From the NCBI GenBank assembly GCA_010279815.1, contig QEOQ01000704.1, forward strand, positions 123,937 to 134,916: a stretch of DNA of 10,980 nucleotides. Direction: 5' to 3'. Numbering within the stretch: position 1 is the first letter of the stretch; each line of letters opens with the position of its first letter. Positions 1 through 7,654 of the stretch are shown piece by piece. Below the pieces are notes generated by a model. That model worked only from the letters and a program-made list of their open reading frames with translations, searched no databases and was not told the origin of the DNA. The stretch comes from Brachionus plicatilis (Eukaryota; Rotifera; Eurotatoria; Ploima; Brachionidae). The translations under genes and the position numbers were made by a program.

Positions 1-1068
1 TCGAATAGCATAGCAATTAAAAAAATATTAAATGAAAAAATTTTTCTCTATTTTAAATAAATATTAATTAAAGATTAAGACGTCAATGCTAAGTTTACAA
101 TATTTAATAACATCGACATTGTTTTTACATTTTTTATTAATAAAATATTTTTTTTTTCAATTTTTATACAAATTCAGTTTTAATTTTTAATCTTAAATTT
201 GGATCTAAAAACTTAAGTTGAACTTAAAAATTTATAACCTAAAGAGCTTTTTTAAGCCAAATAGATGCTTACGTTGATTTTTTATTTTTAATTTAAAAAA
301 ATGAAAATTTTTCATAATTCTTTTACATGCAATTTTAGATACAAAGAATATCCTTTATGCCGGCTCGACTAATTATTGGTTATATTCAGGTTTTTTAAAT
401 TTTTTTTTACTACAAGGACTAATCTTTAAACACAACTTTAATCTTAAAGATAAGGAATTAATATATCTTTGTAATTTTTTATTATGATGTTGATGATTAA
501 ATCTGATCACCAAAATATTTTCAACCGATCCGATTAAAGATAAAAACTTTTTATCTTTCATCTTTTTATCAAATTATTTATCAAATTTTTATCCAGAGTT
601 GTTTTTAAGCCTGCGAAAATTAATTGCAGAGTTTTTGCAGAGCCTTTTCTAATATTCAGCATTTTTTTGCATTATTTAGCATTTTGCAGAGAGATTTAAT
701 CAAATACCATTCAAAAGTTATAAAAAAATTACTTTTTGATCTGATTTTTTTGATCCTAAACTTCAAGATGCCAATTATTAGTTGTATCCTTTTAGTTCCA
801 AAAATATAATAATTTTGTAAAAATATTTAATTATTTAAAAAAATTGTATGTGCTGAATGCTGAAATTATTTCATCTAATTTATGCTAATCTGCAAACGTA
901 AAGTTGGTTCATTACGGCAAAATTTAAATAATATTACATTTTCGTTTTTCTTTCATTTTTTTTAATATTTTTTTTGCAATCTTTTTATTTTGTATTTTAT
1001 TAGGAAATATAAAAAATATGAAAAATGTAAAATAATTTTTAGTTTTCCTTTATTACCAGTCTCAGTAG
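1..1068. other. AT-rich stretch without a supportable gene
   Basis: This stretch is dominated by A and T runs with frequent stops in all frames. The only open frames of about 60 codons (minus strand 373-561, plus strand 624-809) have low-complexity lysine, leucine, phenylalanine or isoleucine composition and no recognisable motif, so I read them as chance. A small cluster of the octamer TTGCAGAG occurs at 624-631, 635-642 and 684-691, interleaved with AGCATTTT words. It is too short to call a repeat element. I see no promoter, RNA gene or terminator here. Confidence 0.6.
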
Positions 1069-1278
1069 GTTAGGAAAGAATTGGTATGGATCCACTGCCA
1101 AATATCACAGAAAAAATCTCCCTTATCAATTTTTCTGACAAATGGAAATAAGACCAGTCAAAGATATTCACGTAAGAAAGCTTTACGGATTGACCCAGAG
1201 GAACAAAGAGCACTTAAGGTGCATTATCTCATTTTAGAAAGAATTGAATTAAAAAATAAAAAAGATGTATATAATTAA
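1069..1278 (+). CDS. possible exon of an unrecognised protein (or pseudogene)
   Basis: A frame stays open from 1069 to a TAA at 1276-1278 and encodes about 69 residues. The product is mixed and fairly charged, with the stretch RIDPEEQRALKVHYLILERI near its C-terminus, unlike the monotonous translations of the surrounding AT-rich DNA. A pyrimidine-rich tract with several AG acceptors (CCAG at 1059, CTCAG, TAG, TTAG at 1073) lies just upstream, which fits an internal or terminal exon. An AATAAA at 1289-1294 follows the stop, but in DNA this AT-rich that is expected by chance. A second frame opens from the ATG at 1086 with 21 sensible codons (MDPLPNITEKISLINFSDKW and one more) before a stop, so a frameshifted relic is also possible. 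I do not recognise the family. Confidence 0.25.
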   Translation, partial: VRKELVWIHCQISQKKSPLSIFLTNGNKTSQRYSRKKALRIDPEEQRALKVHYLILERIELKNKKDVYN

Positions 1279-1428
1279 AAACTTATAAAATAAAGTACAA
1301 ATAGTATAAAAATTTGTTTTTAATAATTATTATACAGTGTCATTATAAATATCTCGGTTTACTGATGATGATGCTTCCGAGCACCAAATCTGAATAAATT
1401 TTTCTTGATTAACTGATATTTTTTCCAG

Positions 1429-1509
1429 TTATTATTTTTTTATGAAGCATTGTCCACTCTGCGGGTCTTTACACCTTTATTTAAAATTACCAGAATACAT
1501 CATTGCTTG
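1429..1509 (+). CDS. possible small exon with a CPLCG zinc-knuckle motif
   Basis: This 81-base segment has a good acceptor on its left (TTTTTTCCAG ending at 1428) and a near-consensus donor on its right (GTAAGC from 1510). In the frame of the ATG at 1442 it reads MKHCPLCGSLHLYLKLPEYI and ends IAW at the donor. The C-P-x-C-G motif resembles the first half of a zinc ribbon, as found near the N-terminus of several transposase families (ISXO2-like among them) and in many cellular proteins. The second cysteine pair is not visible nearby. I could not find a following exon in compatible phase: joining to the coding-like piece at 1623 would create a TGA. It may be a real exon with its partner missed, or a transposon relic. 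Confidence 0.25.
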
Positions 1510-1614
1510 GTAAGCTTCGCAAATAAGCCAACAAGAATTGTAACCAAGCTTTTATTAGAAAAATAATAAAACAAAAATTAGCCAACAATCAAAGACTTTA
1601 CTTAACTTCATTAA

Positions 1615-1737
1615 GGTTACAGAGTTGACATTACTAATGCTTCCGATTGTCCATTTAGTGACGATTGTTTGGCTTTAGTGGCAAAATTCAATGAATTCAA
1701 GTCAATAAAAATACTAAATAGAATAAGAATTCTCTAG
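1615..1737 (+). CDS. coding-like fragment, unrecognised, 40 residues
   Basis: An open frame follows the TAA at 1612-1614 and ends at TAG 1735-1737. It contains YRVDITNASDCPFSDDCLAL and then VAKFNEFKS, a non-repetitive stretch with two cysteines and codon use unlike the AT-rich surroundings. AG dinucleotides at 1614-1615 and 1621-1622 could act as acceptors. No consensus donor follows. The minus strand is also open across the same bases, so coding status is uncertain. I do not recognise the family. The bases around 1636-1650 (AATGCTTCCGA) resemble a nearby stretch at about 1367-1380 (GATGCTTCCGA), hinting at a local duplication. Confidence 0.2.
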   Translation, partial: GYRVDITNASDCPFSDDCLALVAKFNEFKSIKILNRIRIL

Positions 1738-2838
1738 CATCAAATCAAAGAAATAGTACAAAATTAACAAGATATTTAAAAAAATATAATCAAAATGACC
1801 TCAATACTTCTAAAAATTATTTGAAAATTACAAAATAAAAAGCTTGAAAAATACTTAATTTAAGTAAGAAAACGTTGAAAATTGGTCTCACAGCCACACA
1901 TGTCTCTTATTTCTTCATAACTTCAACCAAAAACCAATTGAACAAAAAATTACTTTGACTTTGTTTTACAATTATTATTTTTAATAAGTGGTGAATTAGG
2001 TTTTATTTTACTGTTTATACGACATAATACGTCGGATTGAATTTCTAAAAATTATATAAATTGCTCAAGCGGTTAGCTAATAGCACAAATTTTATTTGGT
2101 AATTAATTAAAATTTCAAACTTTTCCTAGAGGAGAATAAAATTCTTGACTTTTTTACTAGAAGCAATTTATTTATGAAAGATTTATATTTTTTTCAGGTC
2201 AATTAGTTTAATAAAAGTTATTGGCTTTAATTTAAAATAAAATTAACAATATCAACAATTTTGAGAAAATTTATCAAATTAAAATCCAGATTTGCAGCAT
2301 AAAATCATTTTAAATTCGCTTGTTATTCACCAAAATTAACCAAAACTTCTAAAAACTCCATTAAAATGACAAATTAGTTGTAAATTGAATTTTTTTTTAT
2401 AAAAAGAAAAAAAGATAGAACACGAGTTATAGGTCATTTTTTGTTATCTGAAGTAAACATATAACAATTTTTAAAATCTGTATAAATTTTATTTTTATTT
2501 AGAGCCATTAATGCTCATCTTTTATATGTTTATTTGAGTCTAGTATGTGAAAAATTGATCATTTGGAAAAATTTTTTTAAAATTTATTCTGTAATTATTT
2601 TTTATGGAGAATTAGAAAAAATAATGTAAGCTATAGAAATTTAATAATTTGCGTTTATTTGCTTTTGTGTACCGAGGCAAAGATTTACAAAAATAAAAAT
2701 AAAAATTAACAAAAATCAAATTAAATAAAAAATGAAGCGGATAGATTTAAATATTAATGAAAAGTCCTATATGTTTAAATTATTGAATGGTAATGGAAAG
2801 AAAATATAAATAATATAAGGTAGCGAATAGCTTGTTGT

Positions 2839-2844
2839 AACTTA

Positions 2845-2875
<31 letters not shown>

Positions 2876-2879
2876 AGTT
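2839..2879. repeat. ATT microsatellite enclosed in an 8-bp inverted repeat
   Basis: Nine uninterrupted ATT units run from 2846 to 2872. They are bracketed by AACTTATA at 2839-2846 and its exact reverse complement TATAAGTT at 2872-2879, so the array forms the loop of a potential hairpin. Simple repeats of this kind mutate by slippage. I infer no function. Confidence 0.85.
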
Positions 2880-3650
2880 AATTTTTCAATTTTATTACAT
2901 CGAAATTAAATAGATTACATCAAACATTGAATATTTAATTTTTATTGTTTAAAAAAAATCTTAAAATTTTGTTAATTTTTTATAAAAAAAGAGAATAAAT
3001 TTCTTTAGAAAAGAAACATTTTATCTAATTTGCTTATTTCGTAACTTGATTTTAATAATTATAAGTAAAAAAATAATCAAAATTCTCATACATTTTAATT
3101 TCTCTTTAAATATTAAAAAATTTAAAAGCAAATTTCTGTTTTTTTTAAATATTCTTAATCCGTTCATTAGGTTTATTATTTCAAATGTTCTCCTTTGAAA
3201 CAAACACTTATCAAAGAGGTTATAAAAAACCTGATTTACAGCAACAAATTTATCTTAAAGACAATTTTTTTTTTTGATACATTCCATTTGATCTATTAAG
3301 CATCCTTTTTCATGTAAAAATAAATCTCTCATCATTTTTTTACACTTAGTGTTTTTTTTCGCTTTTTTGATGTATGTTGTTTTTAAAAAATACTTTTTCC
3401 AGTAAATAATGATTTATTCAATATTGATTTGGGCTATTTAAATTTTTTAAAAAAATTTCATGATTTATTTAGTAATAAATATTTAATTTTGAAAAAGGAA
3501 GACATTTTTCGGCATTACTAAAGCCAGTCACCTACTTAAAAAATTAAGAGCTCCTTGTTTATAAATTGATTTTGAATATTTTTTTAAAAGACTGTTTAAT
3601 ATTATCAAGTAAATAATTCTAATTTACTTTAGTCTTGACAATTTTTAAAT

Positions 3651-3708
3651 TTTTAAAATATTTATTATTTTTTAAAATATTTGTTATTTTTTAAAGAAAG
3701 TTATTTTT
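3651..3708. repeat. 19-base tandem repeat, three units
   Basis: Two nearly identical units (TTTTAAAATATTTATTAT-type) start at about 3651 and 3670. A third, more diverged unit begins near 3689, where AAAGAAAG replaces AAAATATT. The period is 19 bases, judged from the positions of the AAAATA core at 3655 and 3674 and the AAAGAA at 3693. In DNA this AT-rich, short arrays arise easily by slippage. Confidence 0.55.
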
Positions 3709-3967
3709 TCTTATTTGTATTAAAAAAACAAATATGCTTGCTTCAATCTATTTTATTTCGATGTAATAAGATTGAAAAATTAACTCTCATTTATTTTTTA
3801 TTTAAAAAAATTAATTTGAAACATCGCACTTTTTTGATACTTTTTCAAAATTGTACAAATATATTCATTAAAAAAGAAAAAATACACCGATTGTGCATAT
3901 ATCTTTGGTCTTCTTTGACAAGGCTAAAATAAACAAGTTCTTTATTTACTCTCAAAAATATGTTAAA

Positions 3968-4007
3968 AAAATTTTACCAAAATATCCGTAAATTTTGGTA
4001 AAATTTT
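3968..4007. repeat. perfect inverted repeat, 16-bp arms, 8-base loop
   Basis: The left arm 3968-3983 (AAAATTTTACCAAAAT) is exactly complementary to the right arm 3992-4007 (ATTTTGGTAAAATTTT), with the loop ATCCGTAA. The arm includes TTACC/GGTAA and is therefore not purely A/T. It lies about 250 bases left of the inverted transposase remnants, but I see no direct link. It could be the trace of a small hairpin-type element. Confidence 0.8.
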
Positions 4008-4016
4008 AATCTAGTC

Positions 4017-4042
4017 AATGGTAAAAAATGGTAAAGAATGGT
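4017..4042. repeat. 10-base tandem repeat
   Basis: The units AATGGTAAAA (4017-4026) and AATGGTAAAG (4027-4036) are followed by a partial third, AATGGT (4037-4042). The GGTAAA word is shared with the right arm of the hairpin that ends ten bases earlier, so the two may have arisen together. Confidence 0.55.
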
Positions 4043-4261
4043 TTATTTAAATTTCATATTGAAAAAAATTCTAATTTTAAGTAAAAAAAATTATTTTTAA
4101 ATAGTTTAATTATTTTTAATTGTTTGACCAATCTCTTTGGTTTTCAATTACTTTAATTATTATCTAGATTTTAATAAAATTACATGATATTTTCTTTTTG
4201 AATATCAATTTTTACCTATTTTAAACGGTTTATGTAATTTAGAAACTTTTGTGGTGCAAGC

Positions 4262-4429
4262 AAATTTTTGAACTCCCTTATAGCTTTTAAGGAATTATTT
4301 TCATTCAGGATTTCCTGTTTTCTTAAACAATCTTTTTATTAATTCCACATACACTCAATTGGATTTAGATCGGATGATTTTGGTAGGGACTACTGACATT
4401 GCTGGCCTAAATTTTTACAGCAATTTGAC
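4262..4429 (-). pseudogene. Tc1/mariner transposase C-terminal fragment, left copy (broken)
   Basis: Read on the minus strand, the bases that encode PKSSDLNPIECMWN are followed directly by two in-frame stops, then LRKQEILNENNSLKAIREF. Tc1-family transposases carry the last catalytic acidic residue in an S-P-D-L-N-P-I-E-x-x-W block near the C-terminus; here the P of SPD is S. The catalytic-core part with the first two aspartates is absent. This copy has about 12 bases that the right copy lacks (the complement of CAGCAATGTCAG) just before the block. It is non-functional. Confidence 0.75.
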
Positions 4430-4573
4430 TACAAACTTAGCACTCTGAGTTATGGAACAAAAAAAGCGAGGCGAGGTATATAATTTATGGGACCTACAGA
4501 TTTAGCAGTTATTTCTTTTAAAAAATATTACTTTAATAATATAATACTATAATAAATAATATTGCATCAAATT

Positions 4574-4730
4574 GTCAAATTGCTGTAAAAATTTAGGTCA
4601 AGTCCATACCAAAATCACCTGATCTAAATCCAATTGAGTGTATGTGGAACGAATTAAAAGTTTTTTTAAGAAAACATGAAATCCTGAATGAAAATGATGC
4701 CTTAAAAGCTATATAAGAGTTCAAACATTT
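4574..4730 (+). pseudogene. Tc1/mariner transposase C-terminal fragment, right copy (broken)
   Basis: On the plus strand the frame gives IPKSPDLNPIECMWNELKVF, then LRKHEILNENDALKAI, a stop, and EFKHL. SPDLNPIE followed by W-x-x-L-K is the signature of the third catalytic residue of Tc1/mariner transposases. A TAG lies upstream of KSIPKSPD and a TAA follows KAI, so the frame is broken on both sides. It is better preserved than the inverted left copy, which has two stops straight after the same motif. Only the last fifth or so of a usual transposase of roughly 340 residues remains. Confidence 0.8.
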
Positions 4731-4779
4731 ATAACACCAGTTTAGATGTCAATTTTTTATTTTGTCAGTTTTCCATTAC

Positions 4780-4816
4780 GATTTTTAAATCTAATAACTT
4801 ATTAGATTTAAAAATC
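4780..4816. repeat. near-perfect 37-base palindrome
   Basis: GATTTTTAAATCTAATAA at 4780-4797 is followed by a single C and then its exact reverse complement at 4799-4816. With 18-bp arms and a one-base centre it could extrude as a cruciform. It sits about 50 bases beyond the right transposase fragment. It may be a product of the rearrangement that left the transposase ends facing each other, or an independent event. I see no flanking duplication. Confidence 0.85.
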
Positions 4817-5112
4817 ATAAGATTTAACATGATGTTAAATATTTTTCTTTGTTTTAATATTTTAATGAAATTTAAATACAAGGTTTGACATATTTTAAAT
4901 GTTAATTCAATTTAGTTTATTCGTAATTAGGCCAAGATCGGCGATTTAAATATTTAACATTGAAGATTTTTGTCAAAGTTAAATATTTAAAAAAAAAATT
5001 GAACAATAAATTCTCAACATTTCATTAATTCTGATAAATTTTATTTATTTAAATCTATAGAATTGTTGAAAACAAACAGTTTTATTTCTGTGAGATTAAG
5101 ATGAGAATCATT
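4817..5112. repeat. non-coding stretch with a 14-bp inverted repeat
   Basis: No gene is visible here. TTTAAATATTTAAC at 4945-4958 is the exact reverse complement of GTTAAATATTTAAA at 4978-4991, with a 19-base loop. The arms are almost wholly A/T, so chance formation is more likely than for the palindrome at 4780. Confidence 0.6.
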
Positions 5113-5193
5113 TTAATTTTGGTTCAAATTAATCACAGACGACCTGTTCAATTTAGTCGCAGGCTGTTTTTGCAAATTTTTGAAACCTATTTT
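5113..5193 (-). CDS. weak coding-like segment, possible terminal exon
   Basis: On the minus strand a frame opens after a TGA at 5194-5196 and ends at TAA 5113-5115, encoding KIGFKNLQKQPATKLNRSSV followed by INLNQN. It is short and unrecognised. The opposite strand has its own open frame from the ATG at 5101 to 5241 (MRIILILVQINHRRPVQFSR and on), so only one of the two, or neither, can be real. I keep the minus-strand reading because better coding-like segments on that strand lie upstream of it at 5398-5701. Confidence 0.12.
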   Translation of the reverse strand, partial: KIGFKNLQKQPATKLNRSSVINLNQN

Positions 5194-5397
5194 TCATTTT
5201 CTAAAAAGATCAATTTTGAATGTGACAATTTTTGTAAATAAAAAAAAATTTTATTTTGAGTGAGCATATTTTTGTGAAAGTGAATCAAAGTGCAAAAAAA
5301 AATTTCAAGTAAAAAAATAAAATTAAGAGTTTAAAAGCAAATATTTAAATTTTTAAATAATACCATAGAAAAAAAGCACATGTGTTAAAGTATCAAA

Positions 5398-5544
5398 TTA
5401 ACTCAGACTAATAAGTCGTCTGATATTTTCATTAGGCCGATCATTATATAAATCGTCATAGTTACTAATTTTTCCAAACTTCTCATTAGGTGTTATTAAA
5501 GAGTTGAGTTTAGTCAAGGGTATGGTATTCGGACTTACTTGGAA
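5398..5544 (-). CDS. coding-like segment on the minus strand, 48 residues, unrecognised
   Basis: A minus-strand frame runs from 5544 to the TAA at 5398-5400. It includes PNTIPLTKLNSLITPNEKFG and then KISNYDDLYNDRPNENIRRL before ISLS and the stop. The composition is varied, with prolines, aspartates and arginines, unlike translations of the surrounding non-coding DNA. A perfect splice donor, GTAAGT, occurs on the same strand at 5538-5533, at the upstream edge of this frame. The region is therefore either an intron that happens to be open or a frameshifted continuation of the segment at 5539-5576. I do not recognise the protein. Confidence 0.2.
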   Translation of the reverse strand, partial: FQVSPNTIPLTKLNSLITPNEKFGKISNYDDLYNDRPNENIRRLISLS

Positions 5545-5701
5545 TCAAAATTCATAATTTTACGAATTAGTTTAGCCTCTAAAACCAAGTAAATTTTCAT
5601 ATTGGTTTTTGAGTGTTTACAGAGTCAAAAATTTTAATTAGAAGTTGTTGTTTTGGCGGATTGGAAAGTTTTAGATTGTAGGCAACACCGGTCCGGCTCG
5701 T
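5539..5701 (-). CDS. possible two-exon segment on the minus strand, unrecognised
   Basis: From 5701 down to 5621 the minus strand encodes TSRTGVAYNLKLSNPPKQQL and then LIKIFDS, ending at a usable donor (GTAAAC at 5620). A 44-base intron would end at TTTTAGAG (5577). The next piece, 5576-5539, continues in phase as AKLIRKIMNFDS up to a perfect GTAAGT donor. The intron size matches those of the gene at the right end of the window. Against it, the acceptor requires using the second of two adjacent AGs, no family is recognised, and no good following exon could be placed. It could be a small gene, part of one, or a relic. Confidence 0.2.
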
Positions 5702-6084
5702 TTAGATAAATGAATCAGCCCTACAAGTTTGATTTTGAATTTATAATTATAAAAAAATTTAATATGTTCTATTTGAATCGAAACCCAATATTTTAGGGCT
5801 AATTTTAGTTACTTTGGAAATTTCAATCTTGTAAAAAAAGAATTAATTTCGAGCTAGATTTAGAATTTAGTTCATGTTTTTTCTTTGAGCTTAACTTTTA
5901 AGATTCTTAGTAGTAGCTCTGAAATTTCATCGTTTGATTTCTATTTTAGCTATTTAGCTGTTGAAATTTAATTAGTACATTTTCAAACTGATGTTGATCT
6001 GCTTTTCACATATCAAGTCTTTCGTATTTTTTTAAAACTCCATCTTTTCATTTTTTAAACAAAAATGGTTCTCTTTGGAACTAA
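5702..6084. other. gene-free stretch
   Basis: AT-rich sequence with stops in all frames. No gene, RNA or repeat could be supported. Confidence 0.5.
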
Positions 6085-6294
6085 TATCACTTCTTTCATA
6101 TTGAATCAATAATTGTTAAATCATTAAATAAGTATGGATGGAGGTATACACCGATGACTTATGCAAAAGTAAGAAGAAAAAAAGAAAGGGAAAAAATTTG
6201 GTTCAGATTAAAAGAAAATTTATTTAAATTTAAATTTTGTTTTTTTTTTATAAAATTTTATTTTCTTGAGTTAAACACGGAACATTCAAAATAA
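6085..6294 (+). CDS. weak coding-like open stretch with an internal splice donor
   Basis: A frame stays open from after the TAA at 6082 to the TAA at 6292-6294. The part that looks most like protein is LNKYGWRYTPMTYAK, which ends exactly at a good donor (GTAAGA at 6169). Beyond it the translation becomes lysine- and phenylalanine-rich, as non-coding DNA here usually does. A competing frame from the ATG at 6138 (MEVYTDDLCKSKKKKRKG) uses the same bases. If anything is coding, it is probably a small exon ending at 6168. I recognise no family. Confidence 0.12.
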   Translation, partial: YHFFHIESIIVKSLNKYGWRYTPMTYAKVRRKKEREKIWFRLKENLFKFKFCFFFIKFYFLELNTEHSK

Positions 6295-7029
6295 ATTTTT
6301 TTTTAATTTTTAAATTTTACTTTGCTAATAGAATTAAAAGTCAAATTGTATCGTTTTTTTATCATACCAGAAAAATAAGAGTGGAGTGAATTAAATTAAT
6401 TTTTTTCTTTTTATTCCAAATGTTGAGTCTATTATTCCATTTTCTTCAATTCTCTTATTACTCTTAATTTTTTCTAAACTAAACTTTGTCTCCTTTGTTC
6501 TGTTTTAAAAAAAGCGAACACAATTTTTGAATAATATTGAATTTTTATTTTCATCTTTCCATCTTTACCGGTTTTCATTTACTATTACTATTTAGTAAAA
6601 TTTAATTTTGGGATATTTTTTCTGACAAGGATCTTATTTTCAAACATAGAATTTTTCTTTTTTTAAATTTCAAGAGTATTTTATTAAATAAGAAAACAGT
6701 AAATTTTTATAAAAATAGGCATCATTTTTTTTTATGCCTTTTCAAAGTAATTTTGATCAAAGTTTAATTTATTTTAGTCCCAAAATTAATGAATCAAAGG
6801 CATTAAATTTTTAGCTAACATAATTAAAGTCAATGGTACTTAAAAAATAAAAGTAAAGTTAACTATCTAATTTTTTACAATCATTTAGGTAATGTTTTTC
6901 TCTATATTTAAGATAAATTTTTTAATGAAAGTATAAATTAATAAAAACTTATGCATATTCCTGGCTTGCCAGTCCATTAATTAATTGTTTTATAACAAAT
7001 TGTTTCAAAAAATCTAGCGGCTAATTTAA
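6295..7029. other. gene-free stretch
   Basis: AT-rich DNA with no supportable gene. It contains a short perfect hairpin, CTGGC-TT-GCCAG at 6961-6972, and TTGTT-TTAT-AACAA shortly after. Both are too small to assign a role. Confidence 0.5.
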
Positions 7030-7176
7030 TTGAACTTGATTGATCTTTGTGAGCAATTTATTCTTTCTGAAACTGCTAATAAGGAGCATAAAGGATTCTG
7101 TTTGATATTTCTCGATTACCACAATAATGTTTATACCTTCAGGTATAGGCTTTCCTTTCGACCTTTAAATTTTTAG
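7030..7176 (+). CDS. coding-like fragment, unrecognised, 48 residues
   Basis: After a TAA at 7027-7029 the plus strand is open to TAG at 7174-7176. It encodes LNLIDLCEQFILSETANKEH, then KGFCLIFLDYHNNVYTFRYR and LSFRPLNF. The balanced composition, with cysteines, glutamates, histidines and arginines, stands out from the surrounding DNA. There is no ATG at the start and no strong acceptor, so if it is real it is part of an exon or of a decayed gene. A hairpin of TATACCT and AGGTATA (7132-7147) lies inside it. No family is recognised. Confidence 0.2.
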   Translation: MNLIDLCEQFILSETANKEHKGFCLIFLDYHNNVYTFRYRLSFRPLNF

Positions 7177-7654
7177 TTCTTTAATAAAATTCAAAAAAAA
7201 ATTATGTAAAAATTTATTAATTTAGTTGAGGAAGAAAAGCAACTGATCTGAATTGTAATTTTAAAAATATAATTGAGTTTTTGTTTTTTTGTTTTTTTCT
7301 TTATTTTTCTTTTTCTTTCGATATCTTTAATTCTTGCTTCACTTAATCATAACACTAGATGAGCTTTTTTAAAAAAATACAAACAAAAGAAAAAAAAGTT
7401 CGTCTTTTTAGAAAATGATTACATACAAATTAATTAAACATGTTATTTTAATTAGTTGGGATGCCAAATTAAGTCCAACTTTTTTAGATTTTGGTTCTTA
7501 AAAAAAAATATTCAAAAATATACAGAATACAAAACTTATTCTCATTAGAGATTTTTTTTGAAAAGAGGCGTCAGATTTGCCAATTTTCAGATATTAGGTA
7601 ATTTTACTTGAGAAAGCTATGAGCGAAACAACATATCATATCATAGCTATTTTT
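7177..7654. other. gene-free stretch
   Basis: AT-rich sequence with T-tract and CTTT-rich segments near 7270-7330. No gene or repeat could be supported. Confidence 0.5.

Larger units (their letters stand above)
1738..4250. other. long AT-rich non-coding stretch
   Basis: About 2.5 kb with no supportable gene on either strand. The two longest open frames (minus 3021-3203, plus 3681-3932) translate to low-complexity isoleucine, lysine, phenylalanine and leucine mixtures in poly-A/T-rich DNA, and have no motif. The stretch does hold an ATT microsatellite within a hairpin (2839-2879), a 19-base tandem array (3651-3708), a 16-bp-arm inverted repeat (3968-4007) and a 10-base tandem array (4017-4042), listed separately. 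Confidence 0.6.
4251..4740. mobile_element. decayed Tc1/mariner remnant: two inverted transposase ends
   Basis: Two copies of the same roughly 160-base sequence face each other on opposite strands (4262-4429 minus, 4574-4730 plus), separated by 144 bases. By eye they agree at about nine in ten aligned positions, apart from about 12 bases near CAGCAATGTCAG present only in the left copy. Both encode the C-terminal part of a DD(E/D) transposase around the conserved DLNPIE block. No full transposase, no complete inverted termini and no TA target duplication could be identified. This is a scrambled relic rather than a mobile copy. It may have formed by two nested insertions or by an inverted duplication of one truncated copy. 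Confidence 0.75.

Noticed and set aside
373..561. 62-codon minus-strand open frame
   Set aside because: Lysine- and leucine-rich translation with no motif, in DNA where such open frames arise by chance. No splice or homology support.
3021..3203. 60-codon minus-strand open frame
   Set aside because: Low-complexity isoleucine/lysine/leucine translation. No motif or neighbouring coding signal.
3681..3932. 83-codon plus-strand open frame
   Set aside because: Starts inside a 19-base tandem array and is dominated by phenylalanine, leucine, isoleucine and lysine from poly-T/A tracts. No recognisable domain.
5101..5241. Plus-strand frame MRIILILVQINHRRPVQFSR and on
   Set aside because: Overlaps a competing minus-strand frame, has no splice or homology support, and ends in low-complexity sequence.
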